DNA of 64,000 bases from contig NZ_CP010407.1 in assembly GCF_000830005.1 (NCBI RefSeq), positions 4,716,001 through 4,780,000 on the forward strand, read 5' to 3'. This stretch comes from Streptomyces vietnamensis (lineage in GTDB: Bacteria; Actinomycetota; Actinomycetes; Streptomycetales; Streptomycetaceae). The position numbers and the translations under genes are program-made. Below are positions 32,012 through 39,780 of this stretch, piece after piece. The notes below the pieces were generated by a model that saw only the letters and a program-made list of their open reading frames with translations, was not told where the DNA came from and did no database searches. Numbering within the stretch: the first letter of the stretch is position 1; the number at the start of each line of letters is the position of its first letter.

Positions 32012-33577
32012 ATGAGCACCCCCGTCTGGATCACCGCGACCCCTCCCGCCACCCACGGCGAACTCCACATCGGCCACCTCGCCGGGCCGTACGTCGCCGC
32101 CGACGTCCTCACCCGCTTCCTGCGCGCGGACGGCGAGGCGGTCCGGTTCACCACCGGCACCGCCGATCACGCCAGCTCCGTCGAGGTCCGGGCGCTGCGG
32201 CACCACCGCAAGCCCGAGGAGGTCGCGGAGGGGTACCGGGCGGCGATCACCGCCGACTGGCTGCGTTCGGGCGTGGAGTTCGACCACATCGTGCGCCCGC
32301 GCCGCGACAAGGGGTACGGCCGCTGGGTGCAGGACCTCTTCGCGAAGCTGTACGCGCAGGGCGTCATCGCCCCCCGGACGCGGCTGCTCCCGTACTGCGA
32401 GCCGTGCGACCGCTGGCTGCACGGGGCGCACGCGACCGGCACCTGCCCGCACTGCGGCGCGGCCAGCGACGGCGGGATGTGCCACGAGTGCGCCCGGCCG
32501 AACGACGGCGGCGACCTGATCTCGGCGCGCTGCGCGCTCTGCGACACCCCGGCGGTCGCCCGCCGCTGCCGCCGGCTGTACGTGCCCCTGGAGCCGTTCC
32601 GCGACACGCTCGCCGACTACTGGGCCACCGCCGGGCTCCCGCCCCGCCTCGCCGCGCTGTGCGAGTCGCTCGTCGAGGACGGGCTGCCGGACATCGCGGT
32701 CGGCCATCCCGGCGAGTGGGGTCTTGCCGTGCCGGTCGAGGGCTTCCCCGAACACCGCATCGACGGCTGCTTCGAGGCCGCCGCGATGCACCTGTTCGGC
32801 TACGACGTGAAGGGCCCGCTGCCCCGCCGCGCGATCCACTTCTGCGGCTTCGGGCACGCGTTCTGCCACGCCGTGCTGCTGCCGGTGCTGCTGCTCGCGC
32901 AGGACGTCAAACTGCCGCAGGACTTCAACGTCAACGAGTCGTACGTCATCGAGGAGGGCGTCCAGGAGGGCAACGTCTGGGCGCTCGACCTGCTCACCGA
33001 GTACGGCTCCGACACCCTGCGCCGCCACGTCCTCCAGGCCCGCCCGCTGGGCCGCCGCACGGTCTTCCAGCGGGAGCGGCTCGCGGCCGCCCGGCACGAG
33101 CTGGACGAGAACTGGAACAGCTGGCTGTCCCGGCTCTTCTCGGCCGTACGGGAGGAGTGCGGCGGCCTCGCCCCGCAGGCGCTGCCCGGCGGCACCGGCT
33201 GGGAGGTCCTGGAGCGGCGGCTCCACCGGGGCGTGGACGACCTGCGCGAGGCGTACGGCCCCGACGCCTTCGACCCGCGCCGGGCGGTCGCCGTCCTCGA
33301 CGAGATGGTCCGCTCGGCCGCCGACTTCGGTCACGTCAACGCCCACGAGCGGTGCCGGCCCAGCACCTCCTGCCGCCACCTCCCGGCCCTCGCCGCCCAG
33401 TTGGCGGTGGCGTCGGCCCTCGCGGCCTGGTCGCGGCCGGTGATGCCGGAGGGCGCGGACCGGCTCGCGTCGGCGCTGCGGGTGGAGCCGGGACGCCCGG
33501 TCGACTGGCACGCCCTGACGGGCCCGCTGCCGGGGACCAGGCTGGCACCGCCGTCGGGGCCGGTCTTCGGGTTCTGA
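32012..33577 (+). CDS. MetRS-like class I aminoacyl-tRNA synthetase paralogue without KMSKS
   Basis: The 521 residues follow methionyl-tRNA synthetase: ATPPATHGELHIGHLAG with the HIGH motif (residues 20-23), the zinc knuckles CEPC, CPHC, CHEC and CALC (about 128-195), and HFCGFGHAFCHAVLLP. Where KMSKS should be, the text is LPQDFNVNESYVIEEG, without Lys-Ser signature. The helical C-terminal domain is present but altered (NWNSWLSRLFSAV, NAHERCRP). It is therefore probably not the housekeeping MetRS. By analogy with MshC (CysRS-derived ligase) it may activate an amino acid and join it to an amine. AAGGAGG lies 5 bases before the ATG. Confidence 0.85.
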   Translation: MSTPVWITATPPATHGELHIGHLAGPYVAADVLTRFLRADGEAVRFTTGTADHASSVEVRALRHHRKPEEVAEGYRAAITADWLRSGVEFDHIVRPRRDKGYGRWVQDLFAKLYAQGVIAPRTRLLPYCEPCDRWLHGAHATGTCPHCGAASDGGMCHECARPNDGGDLISARCALCDTPAVARRCRRLYVPLEPFRDTLADYWATAGLPPRLAALCESLVEDGLPDIAVGHPGEWGLAVPVEGFPEHRIDGCFEAAAMHLFGYDVKGPLPRRAIHFCGFGHAFCHAVLLPVLLLAQDVKLPQDFNVNESYVIEEGVQEGNVWALDLLTEYGSDTLRRHVLQARPLGRRTVFQRERLAAARHELDENWNSWLSRLFSAVREECGGLAPQALPGGTGWEVLERRLHRGVDDLREAYGPDAFDPRRAVAVLDEMVRSAADFGHVNAHERCRPSTSCRHLPALAAQLAVASALAAWSRPVMPEGADRLASALRVEPGRPVDWHALTGPLPGTRLAPPSGPVFGF

Positions 33578-33660
33578 CGCCTCGCCACGCCTCCGTACTA
33601 CTAAGCAACTAAGTACTTCCGTAGGAATGTTCGTTCCCTGCCGCGTGACCGTGCGCGCGA

Positions 33661-33722
33661 GCGACGCGCAGGGGCACGTGGCCCCCCACTCCTCAGGAGC
33701 CCCACGTGTCCCTGCGCGTCGC
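33661..33722 (+). promoter_or_regulatory. 21-bp hairpin sequestering RBS and start of the MshA-like gene
   Basis: Arm 33661-33681 pairs with 33702-33722 with a single mismatch (GCGACGCGCAGGGGCACGTG against its complement). The 3' arm contains the GTG start (33706-33708) and the first codons. The 20-base loop contains the AGGAG ribosome site, which can itself pair with a CTCCT in the loop. An mRNA fold here would hide both signals. Confidence 0.75.
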
Positions 33723-35004
33723 CATGCTCAGCGTCCACACCTCCCCGCTCCACCAGCCCGGGACGGGGGACGCCGGCGGCATGAACGTCTACATGGTCGA
33801 GCTCTCCCGCGCCCTCGCCGAACAGGGCGCCGAGGTCGACCTGTTCACCCGCTGCCGGGGCGAGGGCGCGCCCCCGCTCGTCGAGCTCGCCCCGGGCGTG
33901 CGGGTCCGGCACCTGCACGCCGGGCCGCGCCGGGCGCTGCCCAAGGAGGCCATGCCCGATCTGGTGGTGCCGTTCTCGCTGGCCCTGCTCAAGGAGGAGC
34001 GGCGCTACGACCTGGTCCACTCGCACTACTGGCTCTCCGGGCAGGCGGGCCGGATCGCCTCGGTGGGCTGGCGGATACCGCTCGTGCACACCGCCCACAC
34101 CCTGGCCCGGGTGAAGAACGCCGCGCTCGCCGAGGGCGACGCCCCCGAGCCGGAGCTCCGGGTGCGGGGCGAGCACCAGGTGGTGGGCAGCGCGGACCGG
34201 CTGATCGCGAACACGGCCGACGAGGCGGAGGCGCTGCGCTCGCTGTACGGGGCGGAGGGGGCGCGGACCGAGGTCGTACGGCCCGGGGTCGACCTGCGCA
34301 CCTTCCGCCCGGGGGACGGGCGGGCGGCGGCGCGGGCCCGGCTCGGGCTGCCGGCCGACGCGTTCGTGCCGCTGTACGCCGGCCGCATCCAGCCGCTGAA
34401 GGGCCCGGACGTGCTCGTACGGGCGGTGGCGGAGCTGCTGCGGGAGGCGCCGGAGCTGCGCCGCCGGCTCCTGGTGCCGGTGGTGGGCGGGCATTCGGGC
34501 GCGACCGGGCGGGGCTCGGCCTGGCGGCTCGCGGAGGAGCTGGGCGTCACCGGCGTGCTGCGGCCCTGTCCTCCCGTACCGCAGGAGCGGCTCGCGGACT
34601 GGTACCGGGCGGCGGACGTCCTGGTGGTGCCCTCGCGCAGCGAGTCCTTCGGTCTGGTGGCCCTCGAGGCGCAGGCGTGCGGGACGCCGGTGCTCGCGGC
34701 GGCGGTGGGCGGGCTGCCGACGGCGGTGTGGGACGGGGTGACGGGGCTGCTCGTGCGGGGCCACGACCCGGCGGAGTACGCGCGCCGGCTGCGCTGGCTG
34801 GCGGCGCACCCGGAGGCGGTGGAGACGATGGGCGCGGCGGCGGTGCGCCATGCGCGCGGGATGAGCTGGCGGGCTTCGGCCGGGCGGACCATCGAGGTGT
34901 ACCGGGGGGCCCTGGAGCGGGGAGTGGGGCAGGGGCGGCGGCACGCCCCTGCCCCGGCGGCCCCTCTCTCCTGGAGGAACGAGAAGGCCGTAGCGCAAGT
35001 CTAG
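33706..35004 (+). CDS. GT4 glycosyltransferase, MshA-like paralogue
   Basis: The 432 residues of this GT-B enzyme begin VAMLSVHTSPLHQPGTGDAG followed by GMNVYMVELSRAL, nearly the MshA signature. The GT4 donor site SRSESFGLVALEAQACGTPV and GRIQPLKGPDVLVRAV follow. MshA joins GlcNAc from UDP-GlcNAc to inositol-3-phosphate. The neighbours of this gene are not those I know for the primary Streptomyces mshA, so I read it as a paralogue. The GTG start has AGGAG at 33694-33698 but lies in a long hairpin (33661-33722). It is probably expressed with the MetRS-like gene or from the AT-rich stretch at 33590-33640. Confidence 0.88.
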   Translation: MSLRVAMLSVHTSPLHQPGTGDAGGMNVYMVELSRALAEQGAEVDLFTRCRGEGAPPLVELAPGVRVRHLHAGPRRALPKEAMPDLVVPFSLALLKEERRYDLVHSHYWLSGQAGRIASVGWRIPLVHTAHTLARVKNAALAEGDAPEPELRVRGEHQVVGSADRLIANTADEAEALRSLYGAEGARTEVVRPGVDLRTFRPGDGRAAARARLGLPADAFVPLYAGRIQPLKGPDVLVRAVAELLREAPELRRRLLVPVVGGHSGATGRGSAWRLAEELGVTGVLRPCPPVPQERLADWYRAADVLVVPSRSESFGLVALEAQACGTPVLAAAVGGLPTAVWDGVTGLLVRGHDPAEYARRLRWLAAHPEAVETMGAAAVRHARGMSWRASAGRTIEVYRGALERGVGQGRRHAPAPAAPLSWRNEKAVAQV

Positions 35005-35220
35005 CATCTCTTTTGGTTCGACCAAAGGTATGACGAGCTCTGGATGCTTCAATTCCGTTGTGGTGATGGCGTGTTGACGCATCCACGCCATGGCGGGTCC
35101 ACGCACGGAGAATCCCTGGATTCGATTCGGGGGCCGGGACAGAATGGAGATGTCTTCAGGGAACGCCCGGCGGCACGGGCCCCGGAAGGCGGAATTGACA
35201 TTCCAAGTCCTGGAGGAATC

Positions 35221-35424
35221 ATGTCCGTTCAGCAGAACTCCGGTATCCGCAAGGCCGTCCGCCAGTTCATGGTCGCGATGGTGGCGTGTACGGCGGTCGC
35301 GGCCGGCGCCGCCTTCGCCGTCTCCCCCGACAGCGCCGCCCCGGTCACCCCCCAGACCGTCGCCGGCGTCGCGGACGACAACGGCTGGCCGATCGTTCCG
35401 CCGAACCCGACCCCCACCAACTGA
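35221..35424 (+). CDS. Small exported peptide precursor (67 residues, NGWP motif)
   Basis: The ATG at 35221, with GGAGG 6 bases upstream, gives a basic n-region (MSVQQNSGIRKAVRQ), a hydrophobic core (FMVAMVACTAVAAGAAFAV) and a likely cleavage near AFA. This leaves a mature peptide of about 35 residues rich in Pro, Thr and Val and ending DDNGWPIVPPNPTPTN. No domain is known to me. It lies between the MshA-like gene and two convergent LuxR-type genes, so it could be a signal, a product precursor or a small exported factor. A hairpin terminator follows. Confidence 0.75.
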   Translation: MSVQQNSGIRKAVRQFMVAMVACTAVAAGAAFAVSPDSAAPVTPQTVAGVADDNGWPIVPPNPTPTN

Positions 35425-35467
35425 TTTCACGAATCCGGGAATCGCCCCCGGAATCACCCCCCCACCA

Positions 35468-35499
35468 GGCCCCGCGATCGCTGCCACGATTGCGGGGCC
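35468..35499 (+). terminator. Hairpin terminator after the exported-peptide gene
   Basis: GGCCCCGCGATCG (35468-35480) pairs with CGATTGCGGGGCC (35487-35499) with one G-T pair and a 6-base loop. It is followed by AGGGCGTTTTC. It lies 43 bases after the stop. Confidence 0.85.
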
Positions 35500-35521
35500 C
35501 AGGGCGTTTTCGAAACGGCCG

Positions 35522-35573
35522 GAACAGCCGAAGCAGCCGAAGCAGAGGGAACAGCCGAAGCAGCCGGAACGGC
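35522..35573. repeat. 9-bp tandem repeat (AACAGCCGA / AGCAGCCGA)
   Basis: About five and a half units of a 9-bp repeat lie between the terminator and the 3' end of the first LuxR gene. They are followed by GAAAAGATCGAC / GAAAAGATCG, a second short duplication at 35581-35607. Confidence 0.85.
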
Positions 35574-35610
35574 GCAGTCCCGAAAAGATCGACGAAAAGA
35601 TCGAAAAGAA

Positions 35611-36672
35611 TCAGTCCAGCCAGCCGAGCCGCACCGCCCGCGCGCCCGCCTCGAAACGGCTCGTCGCCCCCAGCTCCTGCATCAGCTCCGAGATCATCCG
35701 GCTGACCGTCCGCAGCGACACCCCGAGCGTCCGCGCGATCCGCTCGTCCTTCATCCCCGAGGCCAGCATGTGCAGCGCCGCCCGCTGCTGCTCCGAGAGC
35801 CCGTCGCCGCCCGCCTCCGCCACCGCCTCGTTCCCGTACGGGGTCGCCGTGTGCCAGCAGTGCTCGTACAGGCTCAGATACGGCCGTACGAGCGCACTGC
35901 CCCGCGCCAGGATCGCGCCCTCGCCCGGCTCATCCGGCCGGATCGGCACCAGGGCGAACTGCTGGTCGGCGATGATCAGGTTCATCGGCACCACCGGCGC
36001 GAGCCGGATCTCCACCCCCAGCTCCGCCCGCTGCCCGAGGAACTTCTCCATCTGCGGGTCCGTGGCCTCCTGCCGGCCGTAGATGGCGCGCACCCGCACC
36101 CCGTTGGCGAGCTGCCGCCGGTCCCGGTCGAGCATCCGGTCCGGGTTCTGCCGGCCCGGCGTCCCCGGGTGCAGCGAGGCAGAACTCTCCTGCATCACAT
36201 CGGTGATGTCCTCGATGGCCTGCTGGATCCTGCGGTAGTCGGTCAGCGCCTCGACGTGCGCCTCCGCCCGGGTCAGCGCCGCGGCCCGCAGATAGGAGCC
36301 CGCCAGGACCTCGAGGGTGCTGTACGCCTCGTCCGCCTCGGCCAGGTGCTCCCGCAGCCGCTCCCGCTCCCGCTCCAGGAGCCGGAGGAGCGCGATCTCC
36401 GGGTCGATCGCCGCCACCGTGTCCGTCTCGGACCGCCAGCTGCCGTCCTGCACGGCCGCGACGGTGGCGTGCGCCTGACCCGTGGGCACGATGAGGCCCA
36501 GGGAGAGGAGTTCGCGGCGACATCGCTCGTACTCCTCCGGCGCGAGCCCTAACTCCCTGCGGACCTCCTCGAAGTCCGAGACGCCCCGGCGGCGCAGCTC
36601 CTGGTACACGGCCAGCAGGACGTCGGTCGTGCCGTCCCCGATGCCCCCGATGCCGTCGCCCGCGGTGACCAT
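35611..36672 (-). CDS. LuxR-type regulator with TrmB-like N-terminus (copy 1)
   Basis: The 353 residues comprise an N-terminal winged helix (TTDVLLAVYQELRRRGVSDF, ELLSLGLIVPTG), a helical linker, a phospholipase-D-like sensor region (GVRVRAIYGRQEATD, GVEIRLAPVVPMNLIIADQQ) and a C-terminal LuxR HTH (LSEQQRAALHMLASGMKDER, IARTLGVSLRTVSRMISELM). It is a clear paralogue of the next gene upstream. Both read away from the Fur gene towards the peptide gene. The signal is unknown; the sensor lacks the HKD motif of active PLDs. Confidence 0.9.
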   Translation of the reverse strand: MVTAGDGIGGIGDGTTDVLLAVYQELRRRGVSDFEEVRRELGLAPEEYERCRRELLSLGLIVPTGQAHATVAAVQDGSWRSETDTVAAIDPEIALLRLLERERERLREHLAEADEAYSTLEVLAGSYLRAAALTRAEAHVEALTDYRRIQQAIEDITDVMQESSASLHPGTPGRQNPDRMLDRDRRQLANGVRVRAIYGRQEATDPQMEKFLGQRAELGVEIRLAPVVPMNLIIADQQFALVPIRPDEPGEGAILARGSALVRPYLSLYEHCWHTATPYGNEAVAEAGGDGLSEQQRAALHMLASGMKDERIARTLGVSLRTVSRMISELMQELGATSRFEAGARAVRLGWLD

Positions 36673-36812
36673 GGCGAAGTGACCCCCTTGTCTCCGAGTC
36701 GCCCCGCCCTCACCCGGTCATCCGGCTCGGCGGGAGTCCGTCCTGTGCTTCCTGCGGCCCGCACGGCCCCTGCGGCCCGTGCGCGTCCTCCATGACATAC
36801 GAACTCCTCGTA

Positions 36813-37862
36813 CTAGGCCACGGGTTCCGGCCCCTCGCCGTCGAGCAGCCCGAGCCGGGCCGCCTTGACGCCGGCCTCGAAGCGGCTCGCCGCCCCCAGC
36901 TCCTGCATGACCTCGGAGAGGAGTCTGCTGACCGTGCGCAGCGACACCCCGAGGCTGCGGGCGATCTGCTCGTCCTTGATCCCGGAGGCGAGCATGTGCA
37001 GCGCGGCCCGCTGCTGGTCCGAGAGCCCGTCGCCGCCCTGCTCCCCGGGCTCCTCGCCGTACCGGGAGGCCGCCTGCCAGCAGTACTCGTACAGCGCGAG
37101 GTACGAGCGGACCAGGCCGGGGCCGCGGGCCAGGATGATCGGCGAGTCCGGGTCGTGGGGGTCCGTCGGCAGCAGGGCGAAGTTCTCGTCGGCGAGGACC
37201 ATGTTCATCGGGACGACGGGGGAGAGGCGCAGCTCCACACCGAGCGCCGCCCGGTCCTCCAGGTGCTGGGTCATCTCGGGCACGGTCCCGACCCGGCGGC
37301 TGTACATGGCGCGGACCCGCACCCCGCGGGCGGCCCGGGAGCGGTCCCGCTCCAGCTCGGCGGCCATGTCCTCGCGCCGGACGGAACCGGTGTGCATGAC
37401 GTGGACGGCGGTGCGCACGGACTCGGTCAGGTCCGACAGCTCGCGCAGCACCCGCTGCGGGTCGGTGACGATCTCCACCTCGACCTCGGAGCGGGGCGCG
37501 GCCCCGGCCCGCAGGAACGGTCCGGCGAGGGCTTCGAGGGCGGTGTGCGCGCGGCTGGTCGCGGCGAGGCGCTCCTGGAGCCGGTCGCGCTCGCGGCGCA
37601 GCAGCCGCAGCAGGGCGACATCGGGGTCGACGACCGTGTGGGCGCCGGGGTCCGAGAGGTCGTCGGGGGCGGCGGTGAGGCCCAAGGAGGCGAGTTCGCA
37701 CCGACATCGCTCCCGCTCGTCGGCGGAGAGCTCGAAACGGTCCGCGACCTCGTCGAAGCCGGCCTCGGGGCGGGCGCGCAGTTCCTGGTAGACGGCGAGG
37801 GCCTGGTCGCTGCCCAGGCGGACATCGCTCCCCGCGCGGGTCACGGCGGCGTTTCTGGACAC
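36813..37862 (-). CDS. LuxR-type regulator with TrmB-like N-terminus (copy 2)
   Basis: The 349 residues have the same architecture and many identical phrases as copy 1 (VRAMYSRR, LRLSPVVPMNMVLADENFAL, LSDQQRAALHMLASGIKDEQ, IARSLGVSLRTVSRLLSEVM). It probably arose by tandem gene duplication. GTG at 37862 is used; GTG at 37844 is an alternative. The frame is open to 38663 through a 33-bp repeat array, which I do not count as coding. Retention of both copies suggests two signals or a heteromeric regulator. Confidence 0.88.
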   Translation of the reverse strand: MSRNAAVTRAGSDVRLGSDQALAVYQELRARPEAGFDEVADRFELSADERERCRCELASLGLTAAPDDLSDPGAHTVVDPDVALLRLLRRERDRLQERLAATSRAHTALEALAGPFLRAGAAPRSEVEVEIVTDPQRVLRELSDLTESVRTAVHVMHTGSVRREDMAAELERDRSRAARGVRVRAMYSRRVGTVPEMTQHLEDRAALGVELRLSPVVPMNMVLADENFALLPTDPHDPDSPIILARGPGLVRSYLALYEYCWQAASRYGEEPGEQGGDGLSDQQRAALHMLASGIKDEQIARSLGVSLRTVSRLLSEVMQELGAASRFEAGVKAARLGLLDGEGPEPVA

Positions 37863-37985
37863 GGCGCAGCAGACTCCCCTCGGATCCCCGCGGACCCTGT
37901 TGAATCGCCCCGCTAGACCCTGCCACAAAATCGAACGACACGCACGATGTTGACTACGCCTCAGTAGGCGGGCAGACGCGGAGCC

Positions 37986-38172
37986 GACGGCGGCCCAGGT
38001 GGTGGGACGCACGCGTGCGACGGCGGCCCAGGTGGTGGGACGCACGCGTGCGACGGCGGCCCAGGTGGTGGGACACGCGCGTGCGACGGTGGCCCTGATG
38101 GTGGGGCGCACGCGGGCGACGGCGGCCCAGGTGGTGGGGCGCACGCGTGCGACGGCGGCCCAGGTGGTGGGA
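37986..38172. repeat. 33-bp minisatellite, 5.6 copies
   Basis: Units start at 37986, 38019, 38052, 38085, 38118 and 38151 (partial). Each begins GACGGCGGCCCAGGTGGTGG and most end ACGCACGCGTGC. The third and fourth units carry several changes. The region between the LuxR gene start and the Fur gene end (37863-38206) is otherwise empty. The 11-codon unit keeps frames open on both strands. Confidence 0.92.
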
Positions 38173-38206
38173 TGCAGACGGTCGGACGTACGGAGCCGGA
38201 CGCGCC

Positions 38207-38647
38207 TCAGGCGGCGCTTTCGCCCGCCCGGCAGTCGGGGCACAGGCCCTTGAAGACGACCTCCGCGTCGTCCACCCGCCACTGCGGCAGGGCGCCCCGG
38301 GGCGGCTCGGGCGCGGTCGCGGAGACGTTCTCCACCCGGCCGCAGGAGGTGCACAGGGCGTGCTGGTGGGCCGGTCCGGAGATCTCGAAGACCGCGGGCA
38401 GGCCGGGCCGGTCGAACTTGCTGACCAGGCCGGTCTCCTGGAAGTGCCGCAGCATCTCGTACACGGCCTGGCTGGTCAGCGTGCCGAGCCGCTCGCGCGC
38501 GGTCGTGGTGATCGCCTCGACGTCGAGATGGCCGCCGGCGGCGAGCACCGTGAGCACCTCCAGGCGCGGGCCCGTGACCCGCAGCCCGACATCGCGCAGG
38601 CGCTGGATCACCGCCTCGCGGCCCGTCAGCTCTTCCACGACTGCCAT
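38207..38647 (-). CDS. Fur family metalloregulator (CatR/FurA/PerR-like)
   Basis: The 146 residues have the Fur winged helix (GLRVTGPRLEVLTVLAAGGH, LTSQAVYEMLRHFQETGLV) and the dimerisation/metal region HQHALCTSCGRVENV, with a second CxxC (CPDCRAG) for structural zinc. The sequence most resembles peroxide- or iron-responsive CatR/FurA regulators, which usually precede a catalase gene. No catalase is beside it here, so its targets must be elsewhere or in this cluster. ATG at 38647. Confidence 0.9.
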   Translation of the reverse strand: MAVVEELTGREAVIQRLRDVGLRVTGPRLEVLTVLAAGGHLDVEAITTTARERLGTLTSQAVYEMLRHFQETGLVSKFDRPGLPAVFEISGPAHQHALCTSCGRVENVSATAPEPPRGALPQWRVDDAEVVFKGLCPDCRAGESAA

Positions 38648-38729
38648 CTTCTCCGCCCGCCACCTGGTCGGCTCAAACTTTTGTGGGCATCGTACCTCTT
38701 GCCCGTCAACCTGGGCAGGTCCGTATCGG

Positions 38730-39623
38730 TCAGTCGTCCGCCCTGCACACCAGGAGGACGGACTCGGTCCGCTCGTCGATGCGGTGGCGCCGTCGGCCCT
38801 CGATGTGCAGGCCCGCCGAGTGCAGCTCGGCCGCGAGCCGCTCCGGGTCGACGATCCACTTGTCGGTGGTCAGCACCACCCGCTCCGAGGACACCTTGCC
38901 GGTCCTGGCCGCGTAGTACGTGATCCGCTCGCTCATCGACGGCAGGTCGAAGACCTGCCGGGCCACCACCCACTCGTCGATCCCGTCGAAGCGCGGCACC
39001 TGGAAGGCCCAGGTCCGCCGCGGCTCCGCGATCAGGCCCGGCAGCTGGTGCGCGGTGTAGTCGAGGGCGAGCGCCCCGCCCGTCTCCAGATGGGCGGCGA
39101 CCTCCCGGAGCAGTTCCGGCCGGCTGGCGGGCGGGACGGCGGTGACCATGGCGCCCGCGAGCAGCGCGAGCCGGTAGCTGCCTTCGAGCCGGAGCTCGGT
39201 GAGCTCCGCGCGATGGGTGACGACGAGCCCGGCCACCTGCGGGCCGATCCTGCGGGCCCAGCCTTCGAGGCGCTCCAGGGCCGAGGCGTCCCGGTCCACG
39301 GCTTCCACGGCGAAGCCGTGCCGGGCGAACGGGACGGCGAGCCGCCCGGCGCCGGAGCCGAGGTCGAGGACGGGTCCGCCGGTGGAGCGGGCGAGGCTGA
39401 GGTAGCGGACGATGTCCGCGCTGTGCGGGCCGAGCAGGGTGTCGTGAAGCCAGACCGAGCTCTCGTCGGCGGGGGAGACCGACTCGAGCCCGGGGAGCGT
39501 GTCGGCGGTGACCCGGATGCCGGCGCCGGGGGCGGGCTCCTGGTCGAGGCCGTATCGGGACGGCAGGACCGGAGCGAGCGCTGCGGGCACGACGGGCAGG
39601 GAAGTGCCGCTCGGTGTGTGCAT
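38730..39623 (-). CDS. Class I SAM-dependent methyltransferase
   Basis: The 297 residues contain motif I VLDLGSGAGRLAVPFA, the acidic residue after strand 2 (VEAVDRD) and motif post-I, then a substrate region (TWAFQVPRFDGIDEWVVARQ) and the C-terminal SAGLHIEGRRRH strand. A proline-rich N-terminus of about 45 residues precedes the SAM domain. The ATG at 39623 follows GGAGGAG. It reads away from the GNAT gene and lies next to Fur. The substrate (N, O or S) cannot be assigned; membership of the adjacent cluster is possible. Confidence 0.88.
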   Translation of the reverse strand: MHTPSGTSLPVVPAALAPVLPSRYGLDQEPAPGAGIRVTADTLPGLESVSPADESSVWLHDTLLGPHSADIVRYLSLARSTGGPVLDLGSGAGRLAVPFARHGFAVEAVDRDASALERLEGWARRIGPQVAGLVVTHRAELTELRLEGSYRLALLAGAMVTAVPPASRPELLREVAAHLETGGALALDYTAHQLPGLIAEPRRTWAFQVPRFDGIDEWVVARQVFDLPSMSERITYYAARTGKVSSERVVLTTDKWIVDPERLAAELHSAGLHIEGRRRHRIDERTESVLLVCRADD

Positions 39624-39780
39624 CGCTCCTCCAGGGGCTCGCTCGGTCCATGCCGTCCGGACGGGGAACCCGTGCCGCCGGGCCCGCGCCGCTGAACCCA
39701 TCCTGACCTGGGGAACGAACCCCGATCCACCGGATCGGGCTGCGTGAACACGCGATGGCGTGGATCTGCCACGGTCCGGT

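Noticed and set aside
37986..38172. CRISPR-like array
   Set aside because: The 33-bp units abut without spacers and no cas genes are present, so it is a minisatellite.
37999..38253. 84-codon frame made of an 11-residue repeat (VVGRTRATAAQ) in the minisatellite
   Set aside because: The unit length is a multiple of three, so open frames arise on both strands; no RBS or conserved part supports translation.
38207..38647. Assignment of the Fur protein as Zur or Nur
   Set aside because: The metal-ligand pattern alone does not separate the subfamilies, and no diagnostic target gene or box is adjacent.
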